64,000 nt of DNA, from contig NZ_JBHKFI010000009.1 in assembly GCF_042263505.1 (NCBI RefSeq), positions 62,001 through 126,000 of the forward strand. Direction: 5' to 3'. Below are positions 18,364 to 27,538 of the stretch, piece after piece. Numbering within the stretch: position 1 is the stretch's first letter; the number at the start of each line of letters is the position of its first letter. The translations under genes were made by a program, and so were the position numbers. Under the pieces are notes generated by a model. It saw nothing but the letters and a program-made list of their open reading frames with translations. It was not told where the DNA came from and searched no databases. Origin of the DNA: Bacillus_BE sp042263505. GTDB taxonomy: Bacteria > Bacillota > Bacilli > Bacillales > Cytobacillaceae.

Positions 18364-18514
18364 TTTAATTTTTTGTTATATTCGGAAATGTTTTGTGACA
18401 TTTTTAAAATCTTAAAAATATTTTAATATTTTTTTGGAAGAATATTTAAAAAATTGAAAATATAGTTTATAATATTAAGAGTGAATACAACGTCAAAAAG
18501 GGGGATATGTGTAT

Positions 18515-20233
18515 ATGAAATTGGAAGCGCTACCAGTTGTTAAAGGGGATTACAACTTAGTTAACTATGAGGAAACGTATAAGAATCATGATTGGAAAGA
18601 CACCGAGAAAAATTTCTCATGGCATAGCACAGGTCTAGTGAATTTGGCTTACGAAGCAATCGATCGCCACACGGAAACGTACAGAAAAAATAAGATTGCT
18701 TTATACTATCGTGATGATCATAGAAATGAAAAGTATACTTTTAAGGAAATGAAAGAGCTATCAAATAAAGCAGGAAATGTGCTGAAGGCATATGGAGACG
18801 TCGAAAAAGGGGATCGCGTTTTTATTTTTATGCCTAGATCACCTGAATTATATTTTACTGTACTTGGAGCAATCAAAATTGGAGCAATTGTTGGACCATT
18901 GTTTGAGGCTTTTATGGAGGGGGCGGTGCGAGATAGATTAGAGGATAGTGAGGCAAAGGTATTAGTAACAACCCCTGAGCTTCTTAATCGTGTTCCTTAC
19001 AATGAATTGCCTGCCTTAAAGCGTATTTTTGTTATTGGAGAATCTATTGAAGAAGATGGAATTTTAATAGATTTTAATAGAAAATTTGCAGAAGCAAGTA
19101 AAGACCTGTCCATTGAATGGGTTGAACGTACTGATGGATTAATTCTTCATTATACATCGGGATCAACCGGAAAACCAAAGGGAGTCCTTCATGTTCATAA
19201 TGCTATGATTCAGCATTATCAAACAGCAAAATGGGTTCTAGATTTGAAGGATGATGATGTATATTGGTGCACAGCAGATCCAGGCTGGGTAACGGGTACA
19301 TCCTATGGTATCTTTGGTCCTTGGCTAACGGGAACTTCAAATGTTATTGTTGGTGGACGTTTCAGCCCTGATGTTTGGTATAAAATGATTGAAGATTTTG
19401 GTGTAACAGTTTGGTATAGTGCGCCAACAGCTTTTCGTATGCTAATGGGGGCGGGGGATGAAGTCATTAAAAAATATGATTTAAGCACTCTTCGCCATAT
19501 ATTAAGTGTTGGGGAACCTTTAAACCCAGAGGTTGTTCGCTGGGGAGTGAAGGTATTTAATAAACGAATTCATGATAATTGGTGGATGACAGAAACAGGT
19601 GCTCAGTTGATTTCCAATTATCCATGTATGGAAATTAAGCCAGGTTCAATGGGAAAACCGATTCCAGGAGTTCAAGCAGCTATTGTGGATGACCAGGGAA
19701 ATGAATTGCCACCATATCGCATGGGGAATCTTGCAATCAAAAAGGGTTGGCCATCTATGATGTATACAATTTGGAATAACCCGCAAAAATACGAATCTTA
19801 CTTCTTGCCAGGGGATTGGTATGTATCCGGCGACTCAGCTTATATGGATGAGAATGGATATTTCTGGTTCCAAGGAAGAATTGATGACGTAATTATGACC
19901 TCTGGTGAACGTGTAGGTCCGTTTGAGGTGGAAAGTAAGCTTGTCGAACATCCAGCTATTGCTGAGGCAGGGGTCATCGGAAAACCAGATCCGGTGCGTG
20001 GCGAAATTATTAAAGCTTTTGTTGCATTACGTGAAGGCTTTGAGCCAACTGATGAATTAAAAGAGGAAATTCGTAATTTTGTTAAGAAAGGTCTTGCGGC
20101 ACATGCTGCTCCACGTGAAATTGATTTCCGTGAAAAGCTGCCAAAAACAAGAAGTGGGAAAATTATGCGCCGTGTTCTAAAGGCATGGGAGTTGGATTTA
20201 CCAACAGGTGATTTATCAACGATGGAAGACTAA
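18515..20233 (+). CDS. acsA: Acetyl-CoA synthetase
   Basis: The 572-residue ANL-superfamily enzyme makes acetyl-CoA from acetate, ATP and CoA. P-loop TSGSTGKPKG is near residue 214, the A5 motif WWMTETG near 354, the hinge region FQGRIDDVI near 455, and the catalytic lysine lies in KTRSGKIMRRV near residue 548, the site AcuA acetylates. Length equals B. subtilis AcsA and the N-terminus MKLEALPVVKGD aligns, so I use the ATG at 18515, although a GTG six bases earlier is better spaced from AAAAGGGGG. Confidence 0.96.
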   Translation: MKLEALPVVKGDYNLVNYEETYKNHDWKDTEKNFSWHSTGLVNLAYEAIDRHTETYRKNKIALYYRDDHRNEKYTFKEMKELSNKAGNVLKAYGDVEKGDRVFIFMPRSPELYFTVLGAIKIGAIVGPLFEAFMEGAVRDRLEDSEAKVLVTTPELLNRVPYNELPALKRIFVIGESIEEDGILIDFNRKFAEASKDLSIEWVERTDGLILHYTSGSTGKPKGVLHVHNAMIQHYQTAKWVLDLKDDDVYWCTADPGWVTGTSYGIFGPWLTGTSNVIVGGRFSPDVWYKMIEDFGVTVWYSAPTAFRMLMGAGDEVIKKYDLSTLRHILSVGEPLNPEVVRWGVKVFNKRIHDNWWMTETGAQLISNYPCMEIKPGSMGKPIPGVQAAIVDDQGNELPPYRMGNLAIKKGWPSMMYTIWNNPQKYESYFLPGDWYVSGDSAYMDENGYFWFQGRIDDVIMTSGERVGPFEVESKLVEHPAIAEAGVIGKPDPVRGEIIKAFVALREGFEPTDELKEEIRNFVKKGLAAHAAPREIDFREKLPKTRSGKIMRRVLKAWELDLPTGDLSTMED

Positions 20234-20245
20234 TAGCAATCATTC

Positions 20246-20283
20246 AAAAAGTGCCCAAAAGTTAAGCTTTTGGGCACTTTTTT
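20246..20283 (+). terminator. Intrinsic terminator after acsA
   Basis: AAAAAGTGCCCAAAAG pairs with CTTTTGGGCACTTTTT across TTAAG. Confidence 0.92.
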
Positions 20284-20370
20284 AGTTATTTAATACATAA
20301 TCGAGATGCAATTTATCAAAGATTCAATGCAATTCATCCTTTTTGCCAAATTGTTTTGGTAGCTGAAAGT

Positions 20371-20421
20371 AAAAAAGCGGGTTCCAAAATATCGTATATA
20401 ACGATTTTTTGGAACCGGCTT
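20371..20421 (-). terminator. Terminator of the class A PBP gene
   Basis: On the minus strand CCGGTTCCAAAAAATCGT pairs with ACGATATTTTGGAACCCG and is followed by CTTTTTT, 23 bases beyond the stop codon. Confidence 0.88.
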
Positions 20422-20443
20422 AAATTTGTTTATCAGACTTCCA

Positions 20444-23290
20444 TTAATTTTCGTCTTGTTTAGATTCATCTTTACTTGGATTCGACTCATTTTGATTCTT
20501 GCTTGGAGTCTTACCGGAGGTTGGTTTTTTCTCTGGTGTTTGATTCTTGTTTGTTACTTGTGTTTTACCAACTTGGACGATTCTTGATGGAGCTGATTCA
20601 TTTCCAGCAATATCTACTGCGGTCACATAATAGCTTCCATTACCTACATGATAGCGAAGAGACGAGCCAGCTTTAATACTTGTCACCTTTTTCGTCCCAC
20701 CACTGGCAGAATAAACATGATAACCAATAATATCACTCTCAGAATTCTTTGACCAGGATATCGTATTTCCAGATACTGCAACATTTACGGCCGATGGCGT
20801 CTTGCCATTTTCATTTAATTTGTCACCAGCTATTAGCATATTGGACCAGTTTCCGTCTTTTGGGAGATATTGATTAATATTTATATTACTACCTAATAAT
20901 TTCTTAATATAATCTGGATTCAACATAATACCAGTTTCTACAAATTCACTTGGGGTAGAATCTAGTGCTAAATATTTTTTGCCGCCAATGATGACATATT
21001 TTCCTTCCCCAAAGCCTCCATCTTCCCCTTGTGAAGGCGGGAATTTAGCATTAAACAAGTCCGTCGTGACTAATCCTGCTTTGGCGCAGGCATCTGTTGG
21101 TGTTTGCCCTGTTAAACCACAAATCGATCTGCGAACAATTCCGCCCGGCATCTTAAACGTTTCTTGTGGATCGACAAGGTTTGGAGCAACGTCATAAGCA
21201 GCATTCATTAAGTCTGCCCATAAATAGATATTCCGAACCCCATAAGTTAGTCCTTTATAGTATTGCTCTAATGGGGAAGGCGTATCATATCCTGTCCAGA
21301 CTCCAAATGATACATTAGGGTTGACAGCAACAAACCAGGAATCTTTATAATCTTGTCCGGTACCTGTTTTTCCAGCCCAATCAGACGAGAATTTTAGTCG
21401 TCCATTTAAGGATGCTGCTGTTCCACTACTGATAACATCACGCATCATATCCAGTGTTAAATACGCTGTTTGCGGACTAAAGACATTGACCTTTTTCACT
21501 TTATGTTTATAGATGGTTTTTCCTGATTTATCAACAATTTTGTCAATTAAATAGGCGTCGATAAATTGTCCTGCATTTGCAAATGTTCCAAATGCATTTA
21601 CATTTTCCTCTACTGTTACCCCATTGGTTAAGCCACCAAGTGCTAAAGAACGAGTCGTGTAGTCTGCTTCTGTTAGGGAAGTGAATCCCATTTTTTTCAA
21701 ATATTCTGCAGGACGCTGATTTAGAATATCAACATATGCCTTCACAGCAGGAACATTGTATGACTTTGCCAGTGCTTCCCTTGCCGTTACTAACCCATGA
21801 TAGCCACCGCCATAGTTATGTGGCCAAGGCGCGCTGCTAGCTGGGTTTAAGCTAAGTGGGATATCCGGTAAAATGGAGCCTGGTGAAAGCTTTCCAAATT
21901 CAAATGAAGGGCCATAGACTAGTAAAGGCTTCATTGTAGAGCCATTTGACCTTTTGGCACTCATCGCATGGTTGAGCTGCTCACGATCAAAATCTCTACC
22001 ACCGACAAAGCTGAGAATCTTTCCTGTTTTGTTTTCAATTAGAATAGCGCCGGTTTCAACAGGTTCTTTCACCACTTTTTCTTTTCCGGTTTCCGGATCT
22101 TTTATAGTACGAGAAATATCACTTCCGTAATATGGATAATTATCTTTCACCTTTTGCATCTGATCGTAGATTTTTTTATTAATCGTTGAATGAATCTCAT
22201 ATCCATTTTGACGAAGATTGCGATCGGCTAAGGTTGAATATTCTTCATATAAATCGTCATCATTTTTTAAATCTTCTTCTTCATAACCATCTTTTTTTGC
22301 TAGAATGGTTGTTAATATGTCAACTGCCTGTTTTTCGATTTCCGCTGTGAGCCAAGGATATTTTACTTGTGGGGTATTACTAGGGTTAATGAAATCCTTT
22401 GTTATGTCGTAGCTAACAGCCTTTTGGTAGTCATTCTCGTTGATATATCCATTATCTAGCATTCTTTTTAATACGGTTTTCATTCTAGATAAGCCAGGTT
22501 CGAGATTATTCTTTAATTTCCCTTCATTTGTATATGGAGTATAACCGAAGGGACTCTGCGGCAGCCCGGCGATGAAGGCGGATTGTGGTAGTGTAAGCTT
22601 ACTAGCATCAACACCAAAAATGCCCTTTGCAGCAGATTGTACTCCAGCAATATTTCTTCCCGACGAGTTTCGCCCAAATGTCGAAACATTTAAATATGCC
22701 TCTAAGATTTCGTTTTTATCAAAGAATCTTTCTAATCGTAAAGCTAATAAAATTTCCTTTGCTTTTCTTTCAAATGATACTTCATTTGTTAAAATTTGAT
22801 TTTTAATGAGCTGCTGTGTTAAGGTGCTCCCGCCAGATTGGACCGATGAATTACTAACCTCTTGAAAGAGGGCACGGAAAATTGCCTTCGGAACAACCCC
22901 ATTATGCTGGTAAAAGTATTCATCCTCCGTTGCGACGACAGCATCTTTTAAATAACTCGACACTTTGTCAATCTTCACTTCTTCACGGTCTAAATCAGTG
23001 CGCAGGTTTCCTAAATACACATTATTGGAAAAGTATAATTTTGAGGTTTCTTCATAGTTGTATATATCCTTTTTCATACTTTCGTAGGAGCGAATGGGTT
23101 CTTTTTTTACAAGAGAGGCAAAATAGCCTGCCCCAACTCCTCCAGCGAAGGCACCGCCGATTAAAATAACAATTAAGAAAATGAGGACTAAATTCCAAAT
23201 CACTTGAATAGAAATATTGGCTCTTTTAATTGTTTTTTTATTTGTGAGAGTCGACTTAATTTTATCAATCCAATTTGACTTTTCTTTCAT
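20444..23290 (-). CDS. Class A penicillin-binding protein (PBP1A family) with FN3 domain
   Basis: The 948-residue bifunctional cell-wall polymerase has a cytosolic tail, one membrane helix (about 28-55), a GT51 transglycosylase domain (EDEYFYQHNG with the catalytic Glu; GGSTLTQQLIKN; RKAKEILLALRLE) and a transpeptidase domain with SxxK as STMK, SxN as SYN and KTGT. After it comes a fibronectin type III module (about 795-880: PSAVNVAVSGNTISWSKNSESDIIGYHVY) and a Lys/Asn/Ser-rich tail. It polymerises and cross-links peptidoglycan outside the membrane. The equivalent place in B. subtilis between acsA and tyrS has no such gene. Which Bacillus PBP it corresponds to is not decided here. Confidence 0.93.
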   Translation of the reverse strand: MKEKSNWIDKIKSTLTNKKTIKRANISIQVIWNLVLIFLIVILIGGAFAGGVGAGYFASLVKKEPIRSYESMKKDIYNYEETSKLYFSNNVYLGNLRTDLDREEVKIDKVSSYLKDAVVATEDEYFYQHNGVVPKAIFRALFQEVSNSSVQSGGSTLTQQLIKNQILTNEVSFERKAKEILLALRLERFFDKNEILEAYLNVSTFGRNSSGRNIAGVQSAAKGIFGVDASKLTLPQSAFIAGLPQSPFGYTPYTNEGKLKNNLEPGLSRMKTVLKRMLDNGYINENDYQKAVSYDITKDFINPSNTPQVKYPWLTAEIEKQAVDILTTILAKKDGYEEEDLKNDDDLYEEYSTLADRNLRQNGYEIHSTINKKIYDQMQKVKDNYPYYGSDISRTIKDPETGKEKVVKEPVETGAILIENKTGKILSFVGGRDFDREQLNHAMSAKRSNGSTMKPLLVYGPSFEFGKLSPGSILPDIPLSLNPASSAPWPHNYGGGYHGLVTAREALAKSYNVPAVKAYVDILNQRPAEYLKKMGFTSLTEADYTTRSLALGGLTNGVTVEENVNAFGTFANAGQFIDAYLIDKIVDKSGKTIYKHKVKKVNVFSPQTAYLTLDMMRDVISSGTAASLNGRLKFSSDWAGKTGTGQDYKDSWFVAVNPNVSFGVWTGYDTPSPLEQYYKGLTYGVRNIYLWADLMNAAYDVAPNLVDPQETFKMPGGIVRRSICGLTGQTPTDACAKAGLVTTDLFNAKFPPSQGEDGGFGEGKYVIIGGKKYLALDSTPSEFVETGIMLNPDYIKKLLGSNININQYLPKDGNWSNMLIAGDKLNENGKTPSAVNVAVSGNTISWSKNSESDIIGYHVYSASGGTKKVTSIKAGSSLRYHVGNGSYYVTAVDIAGNESAPSRIVQVGKTQVTNKNQTPEKKPTSGKTPSKNQNESNPSKDESKQDEN

Positions 23291-23385
23291 TCATATCAAA
23301 CCCCCTAAAATCTTATCTATTATAGCATAATCAAACATAAAGTAAGACTTACATTCAAGATTTCTTGAATTTTCTAAGTAGATAT

Positions 23386-23414
23386 TTGACAGATAAAGGC
23401 AATTATGGTAAAAA
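23386..23414 (+). promoter_or_regulatory. Likely SigA promoter of the tyrS leader
   Basis: TTGACA (23386-23391) is followed after 17 bases by TAAAAA (23409-23414). Spacing and -35 are good; the -10 is mediocre. It lies just ahead of the T-box leader. Confidence 0.5.
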
Positions 23415-23424
23415 TAATTTTAAC

Positions 23425-23688
23425 AATTTGAATACCATTTGGCTATGATGGGAAACCAGTAGTCCTTCTATCCTTGTTTAAGAAAGCTGACGGGCGCTGT
23501 AAGTCAGTACATATAGAAGAATGAATTACCTCCCTGAGCTTTCACTCGCGAATCTGTTGATCAGTAGTAGCGGTGTACGGTTGAACCGTTATCGTTTTTT
23601 TAAGTGGAGGATTTTGTTTCCTCAAGTTGGGTGGTACCGCGATTTTTAAATAATCGTCCCTTCGATTTAATTCGAAGGGCTTTTTTAT
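23425..23688 (+). promoter_or_regulatory. T-box leader of tyrS
   Basis: The leader contains the T-box consensus GGGTGGTACCGCG (23629-23641), which pairs with the NCCA end of uncharged tRNA, followed by the terminator CCCTTCG...CGAAGGG and TTTTTT (23658-23686). Sequence from about 23455 can form stem I. Two UAC triplets in the stem I area could serve as the Tyr specifier; I cannot fold it by eye to choose. Uncharged tRNA-Tyr should stabilise the antiterminator and raise tyrS expression. Confidence 0.92.
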
Positions 23689-23715
23689 TTGGAAAAAATT
23701 GAAGGAGGATACATC

Positions 23716-24968
23716 ATGAATTTATTAGAAGACTTACAGTGGCGTGGGATTTTATATCAGCAAACCGATGAAGAAGGATTAAAGGAATTATTAGCTAAAG
23801 AGAAATTTTCTTTATATTGTGGTATGGATCCAACTGGTGATAGTATGCATATTGGTCATCTATTGCCATTTCTAACTTTAAAGAGATTTCAAAATGCAGG
23901 GCATCGTCCGATTGTACTTGTGGGTGGAGCCACTGGTTTAATTGGTGATCCGAAGGCCACGGAAGAAAGAACTCTTCAAACGATTGAAACAGTCCAAAAA
24001 AATGTTGAATGTTTAACCAAACAGTTAAAAACTATATTTGATTTTGAGGGTGAAAACGGGGCTGCTTTAGTGAATAACTATGATTGGACCTCGCAAATGA
24101 ATATGATTACTTTCCTAAGAGATTATGGAAAGCATATTGGGATTAACTATATGCTGGCAAAGGATACGATCGCGACTCGGTTAGAAACGGGAATTTCTTT
24201 TACTGAGTTTACTTACACTATCATGCAAGGAATGGATTTCAAACATTTATTTGAGAAGTATGGTTGTCGTTTGCAGATAGGCGGAAGTGACCAGTGGGGA
24301 AATATTACAACAGGACTTGAGTTAATTCGCAAAATGATTCCAGACGCTTCAAAGGCATTTGGACTTACGATTCCTTTAGTTACGCAGACGGAACTAAATT
24401 TGGAAAGACAGAAAGTGGAGCTGTTTGGTTAGATCCAGAAAAGACTTCTCCATATGAATTCTATCAATTTTGGATTAATACAGCTGATGCAGATGTCATC
24501 AAGTATTTAAAATACTTTACTTTCTTATCCAAGGAGGAAATCGAAGCTTTAGAGGTAGCAGTGAAAGAAGAAGCCCATTTGAGAAAAGCACAGAAGGCGC
24601 TCGCTGAAGAAATGACGAAGATGATCCATGGTGAAAATGCACTAGCCCAAGCCATTAAAATATCAACTGCTCTCTTTAGTGGAGATGTGAAAAATTTAAC
24701 GGCAGCGGAAATTAAGCAAGGCTTTAAAGATGTACCTTCCTATGAGCATGTATCAGGCGAGGAGATTGGAATTGTTGATTTGCTAGTGGCAGCTAAAATA
24801 TCTCCATCCAAACGCCAAGCCCGTGAGGATGTCACGAATGGAGCGGTTTCTGTGAATGGTGAGCGCATCATGGAACTGGAATATGTTATTAACAGCAAAG
24901 ATCGAGTCGAAGATCAATTTACGATTATTCGACGCGGAAAGAAGAAGTACTTCTTAATTAAGTATTAA
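23716..24968 (+). pseudogene. tyrS: Tyrosyl-tRNA synthetase, frameshifted as read
   Basis: The gene starts at ATG 23716 (GGAGG 6 bases upstream). The first frame gives a normal class I catalytic domain (HIGH as HIGHLLPF, GLIGDPKA, SFTEFTYTIMQGMDF, GGSDQWGN) to about base 24383, then runs into a stop at 24430-24432. The rest continues in another frame: ADGTKFGKTESGAVWLDPEKTS, carrying the KFGKT (KMSKS-type) motif, then the anticodon-binding region and C-terminal S4 domain to the TAA at 24966-24968. The join looks like loss of four bases (or net -1) after IPLVT. Either tyrS is broken and a second TyrRS (TyrZ) is used, or this is a sequence error. Confidence 0.88.
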
Positions 24969-24993
24969 ATAAAGAATATTGATTATTTATCAA

Positions 24994-25027
24994 GGCAGGC
25001 CAAGTTAAAAGGTCTGCTGTTTTTTTG
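24994..25027 (+). terminator. Intrinsic terminator after tyrS
   Basis: GGCAGGCC pairs with GGTCTGCTG (with one mismatch) and is followed by seven T. Confidence 0.7.
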
Positions 25028-25063
25028 GCTGAATTCAAGATTTTTAATGCTTATGTCAATAAA

Positions 25064-25089
25064 TGAATCCTTTTCTATTTTTCCACGTA
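25064..25089 (+). promoter_or_regulatory. SigW-type promoter of the nfeD-flotillin operon
   Basis: TGAATC (25064-25069), N16, CGTA (25086-25089) matches the SigW pattern TGAAAC-N16-CGTA except for one base. B. subtilis yuaF-floT-yuaI is a SigW operon, and this site lies 63 bases before the first gene. Confidence 0.6.
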
Positions 25090-25151
25090 TTAGAAATTAG
25101 GAAATTAAGGAATATTTTGGATAGAAAAGTCTGGATAGGAGGTGAGATATA

Positions 25152-25685
25152 TTGTTTCAAACATCAATCGAAATATTTTATTTTTCCGTTCTTGTGATTT
25201 CAGGAATCATAACCCTACTATATGTCTTATTTGGGGATATTTTAGGTGGAGCTTTAGAGGTTGCTGGATTTTTAAATCCAACATTAATCCTTGCTTTTAT
25301 TATTTTTTTCTCTGCCATTGCCTATGGTTTCGAATTTCTGACAGCTTTATCACACGTTCTAATAATCGGAATAAGTGTGGTAGTGGCCTTTATTCTAGAT
25401 GCTATTTTGAATATGTTTGTCCTAATTCCTCTTTCGTCGGCTCAAGAGTCACTTGTATACACAACTGATTCATTGAAGGGGAGAATTGGGAGGGTAATTA
25501 TTCCCATACCTAGTGACGGCTTTGGTGAGGTAGTCCTCCACAATAAGAGTGGAACGATTTCAAAACCGGCGGCAAGCTTTCGCCATACAGCCATTCAAGA
25601 AGGGGAAAAGGTTTTAATTATTGAAGTGCGCGATGGGGTTCTTTACGTAAGTTCATATGAGTATTCAGAAGAAATATTATATTGA
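25152..25685 (+). CDS. yuaF: NfeD-like membrane protein YuaF
   Basis: The 177-residue protein starts at TTG (AGGAGGTGAG upstream). It has three hydrophobic segments (about residues 8-28, 38-58 and 65-95) and a C-terminal OB-fold NfeD domain (LKGRIGRVIIPIPSDGFGEVVL...EGEKVLIIEVRDGVLYV). YuaF partners with flotillin FloT in membrane microdomains and responds to envelope stress. It is followed by floT after 12 bases. Confidence 0.88.
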   Translation: MFQTSIEIFYFSVLVISGIITLLYVLFGDILGGALEVAGFLNPTLILAFIIFFSAIAYGFEFLTALSHVLIIGISVVVAFILDAILNMFVLIPLSSAQESLVYTTDSLKGRIGRVIIPIPSDGFGEVVLHNKSGTISKPAASFRHTAIQEGEKVLIIEVRDGVLYVSSYEYSEEILY

Positions 25686-25697
25686 GGAGGAAATTGG

Positions 25698-27218
25698 ATG
25701 TTGCCAATTTTGATTGTAGGTGGAATAGTCGCGGTATTATTAATTGCTCTTATTGCTGTTTTTGTAAGCAAATATCGTACGGCAGGGCCAGATGAAGCTT
25801 TAATCGTTACGGGAAGCTATTTAGGAAGTAAAAATGTCCATGTTGATGAATCTGGGAATCGCATCAAAATTATTCGTGGTGGCGGTGCCTTTATATTTCC
25901 AGTTTTTCAACAAGCGGAGCCATTAAGCCTTTTATCTAGTAAGCTCGAAGTAACAACACCTGAAGTTTATACAGAACAAGGTGTTCCTGTTATGGCCGAT
26001 GGAACAGCTATTATTAAAATCGGTGGTTCGATTGAAGAAATTGCAACTGCTGCAGAACAATTCCTAGGAAAAAGAAAAGAGGATCGGGAAAATGAGGCCA
26101 GAGAGGTGCTTGAAGGGCATTTAAGATCTATTTTGGGCTCGATGACCGTAGAAGAGATATATAAGAATCGTGATAAATTCTCTCAAGAAGTTCAGCGTGT
26201 TGCATCGCAAGATTTAGCGAAAATGGGTTTAACCATCGTTTCATTTACTATTAAAGATGTGCGTGATAAGAATGGCTATCTAGATTCGTTGGGAAAGCCG
26301 AGAATCGCACAGGTGAAAAGGGATGCCGATATTGCGACGGCTGAAGCAGAAAAGGAAACGCGGATTAAAAAGGCTGAAGCTAGTAAGGAAGCAAAAAAAG
26401 CAGAGCTTGAGCGGGCGACAGAGATTGCTGAGGCAGAGAAAGTGAACCAAATGAAGATGGCTGAATATCGGCGAGAACAGGATATTGCGAAAGCACGTGC
26501 AGACCAAGCTTATGATTTAGAAACAGCGAGAGCCAAGCAAGAGGTAACGGAGCAAGAAATGCAAATTAAAATTATCGAACGCCAAAAGCAGATCGAACTC
26601 GAAGAAAAAGAAATCTTGCGCCGGGAAAAGCAATATGATTCTGAAGTAAAAAAGAAGGCTGATGCTGATCGCTATGCATTGGAACAGTCTGCTGCTGCTA
26701 ATAAAGCAAAGGAAATGGCGGAGGCCGATGCCAATAAATATCGGGTTGAAGCTATGGCGAAAGCTGAGGCTGAGAAGGTTAGAATGGATGGGGTGGCAAA
26801 AGCAGAGGCAGAACGGGCCAAAGGGGAAACTGATGCAGAGGTCATCCGTCTGAAGGGCCTTGCTGAGGCGGAAGCTAAACGAAAAATCGCAGAAGCATTC
26901 GAACAATTTGGTCAGGCTGCTGTACTTGATATGATTGTGAGAATGCTCCCACAATATGCAAAAGAGGTGACGAGTCCGCTTTCGAATATTGATAAGATTA
27001 CCGTGGTGGACACAGGTGGGAATGGAAGCCAAGCCGGTGCCAATAAGGTTACAGGGTATGCTACGAGCTTAATGTCTTCCTTGCAAGAGTCATTAAAGGC
27101 ATCTTCTGGCATTGATGTGAAGGGATTATTAGAGAGTTTTTCAGGGAAAGGAAATGCTTATCCATTGTTGAATCAAGAACTAGCAGAAAGTAAAAAAAAG
27201 GAAGTAGTTAAGAATTAA
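25698..27218 (+). CDS. floT: Flotillin-like SPFH protein FloT
   Basis: The 506-residue protein has an N-terminal hydrophobic hairpin (residues 1-24), an SPFH/band 7 domain (about 25-215) and a long EA-rich coiled coil of flotillin repeats (about 210-400), ending in the region around LDMIVRMLPQYAKEV. FloT organises functional membrane microdomains. In B. subtilis the yuaF-floT operon is elsewhere on the chromosome; here it sits between tyrS and rpsD. Confidence 0.94.
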   Translation: MLPILIVGGIVAVLLIALIAVFVSKYRTAGPDEALIVTGSYLGSKNVHVDESGNRIKIIRGGGAFIFPVFQQAEPLSLLSSKLEVTTPEVYTEQGVPVMADGTAIIKIGGSIEEIATAAEQFLGKRKEDRENEAREVLEGHLRSILGSMTVEEIYKNRDKFSQEVQRVASQDLAKMGLTIVSFTIKDVRDKNGYLDSLGKPRIAQVKRDADIATAEAEKETRIKKAEASKEAKKAELERATEIAEAEKVNQMKMAEYRREQDIAKARADQAYDLETARAKQEVTEQEMQIKIIERQKQIELEEKEILRREKQYDSEVKKKADADRYALEQSAAANKAKEMAEADANKYRVEAMAKAEAEKVRMDGVAKAEAERAKGETDAEVIRLKGLAEAEAKRKIAEAFEQFGQAAVLDMIVRMLPQYAKEVTSPLSNIDKITVVDTGGNGSQAGANKVTGYATSLMSSLQESLKASSGIDVKGLLESFSGKGNAYPLLNQELAESKKKEVVKN

Positions 27219-27401
27219 ATTAAAAGACTGTGTTCTTAATGTTAATTGTTTATTGATATAAAAAATTAGAGGGTATTACTTAGTAATCTGAATTTCCGTA
27301 GACTGGCTGTGAGAAAGCAAGAAAGGCGAAAAATTGCCATATTTGGCATGGATTTATATTGTTTAAGTTCTTACTCATTATTCTTTAAATTAGAAAATAA
27401 T

Positions 27402-27450
27402 AAAAAGGCCCTAAATACATTGAAATAACAACGTTTTTAGGACCTTTTTT
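27402..27450 (-). terminator. Original rpsD terminator, now displaced by the element
   Basis: On the minus strand AAAAAAGGTCCTAAA...TTTAGGGCC is followed by TTTTT. It lies just outside the left attachment repeat and is therefore the terminator expected to have followed rpsD before integration. It may now serve floT from the other side or be unused. Confidence 0.75.
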
Positions 27451-27475
27451 CTTACTCTTTACAAAGTAATTTAAT

Positions 27476-27494
27476 TAACGAGAATAGAACTCAA
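27476..27494. repeat. Left attachment site core (19 bp)
   Basis: TAACGAGAATAGAACTCAA is identical to 42110-42128, which is the end of rpsD read on the plus strand. This copy is followed by host sequence on its left and by the integrase gene on its right. Confidence 0.92.
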
Positions 27495-27538
27495 TAGCAC
27501 TTAAAACCCTCTTATTATCAAGGATTGAAGGGGGTAAT

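Noticed and set aside
26517..27032. 171-codon antisense frame over floT
   Set aside because: It is a shadow of the EA-rich coding repeat of floT, with no ribosome binding site and a composition unlike real proteins.
27219..27401. Possible gene or RNA between floT and the displaced rpsD terminator
   Set aside because: AT-rich sequence with stops in all frames and no convincing hairpin or promoter; I see nothing in it.
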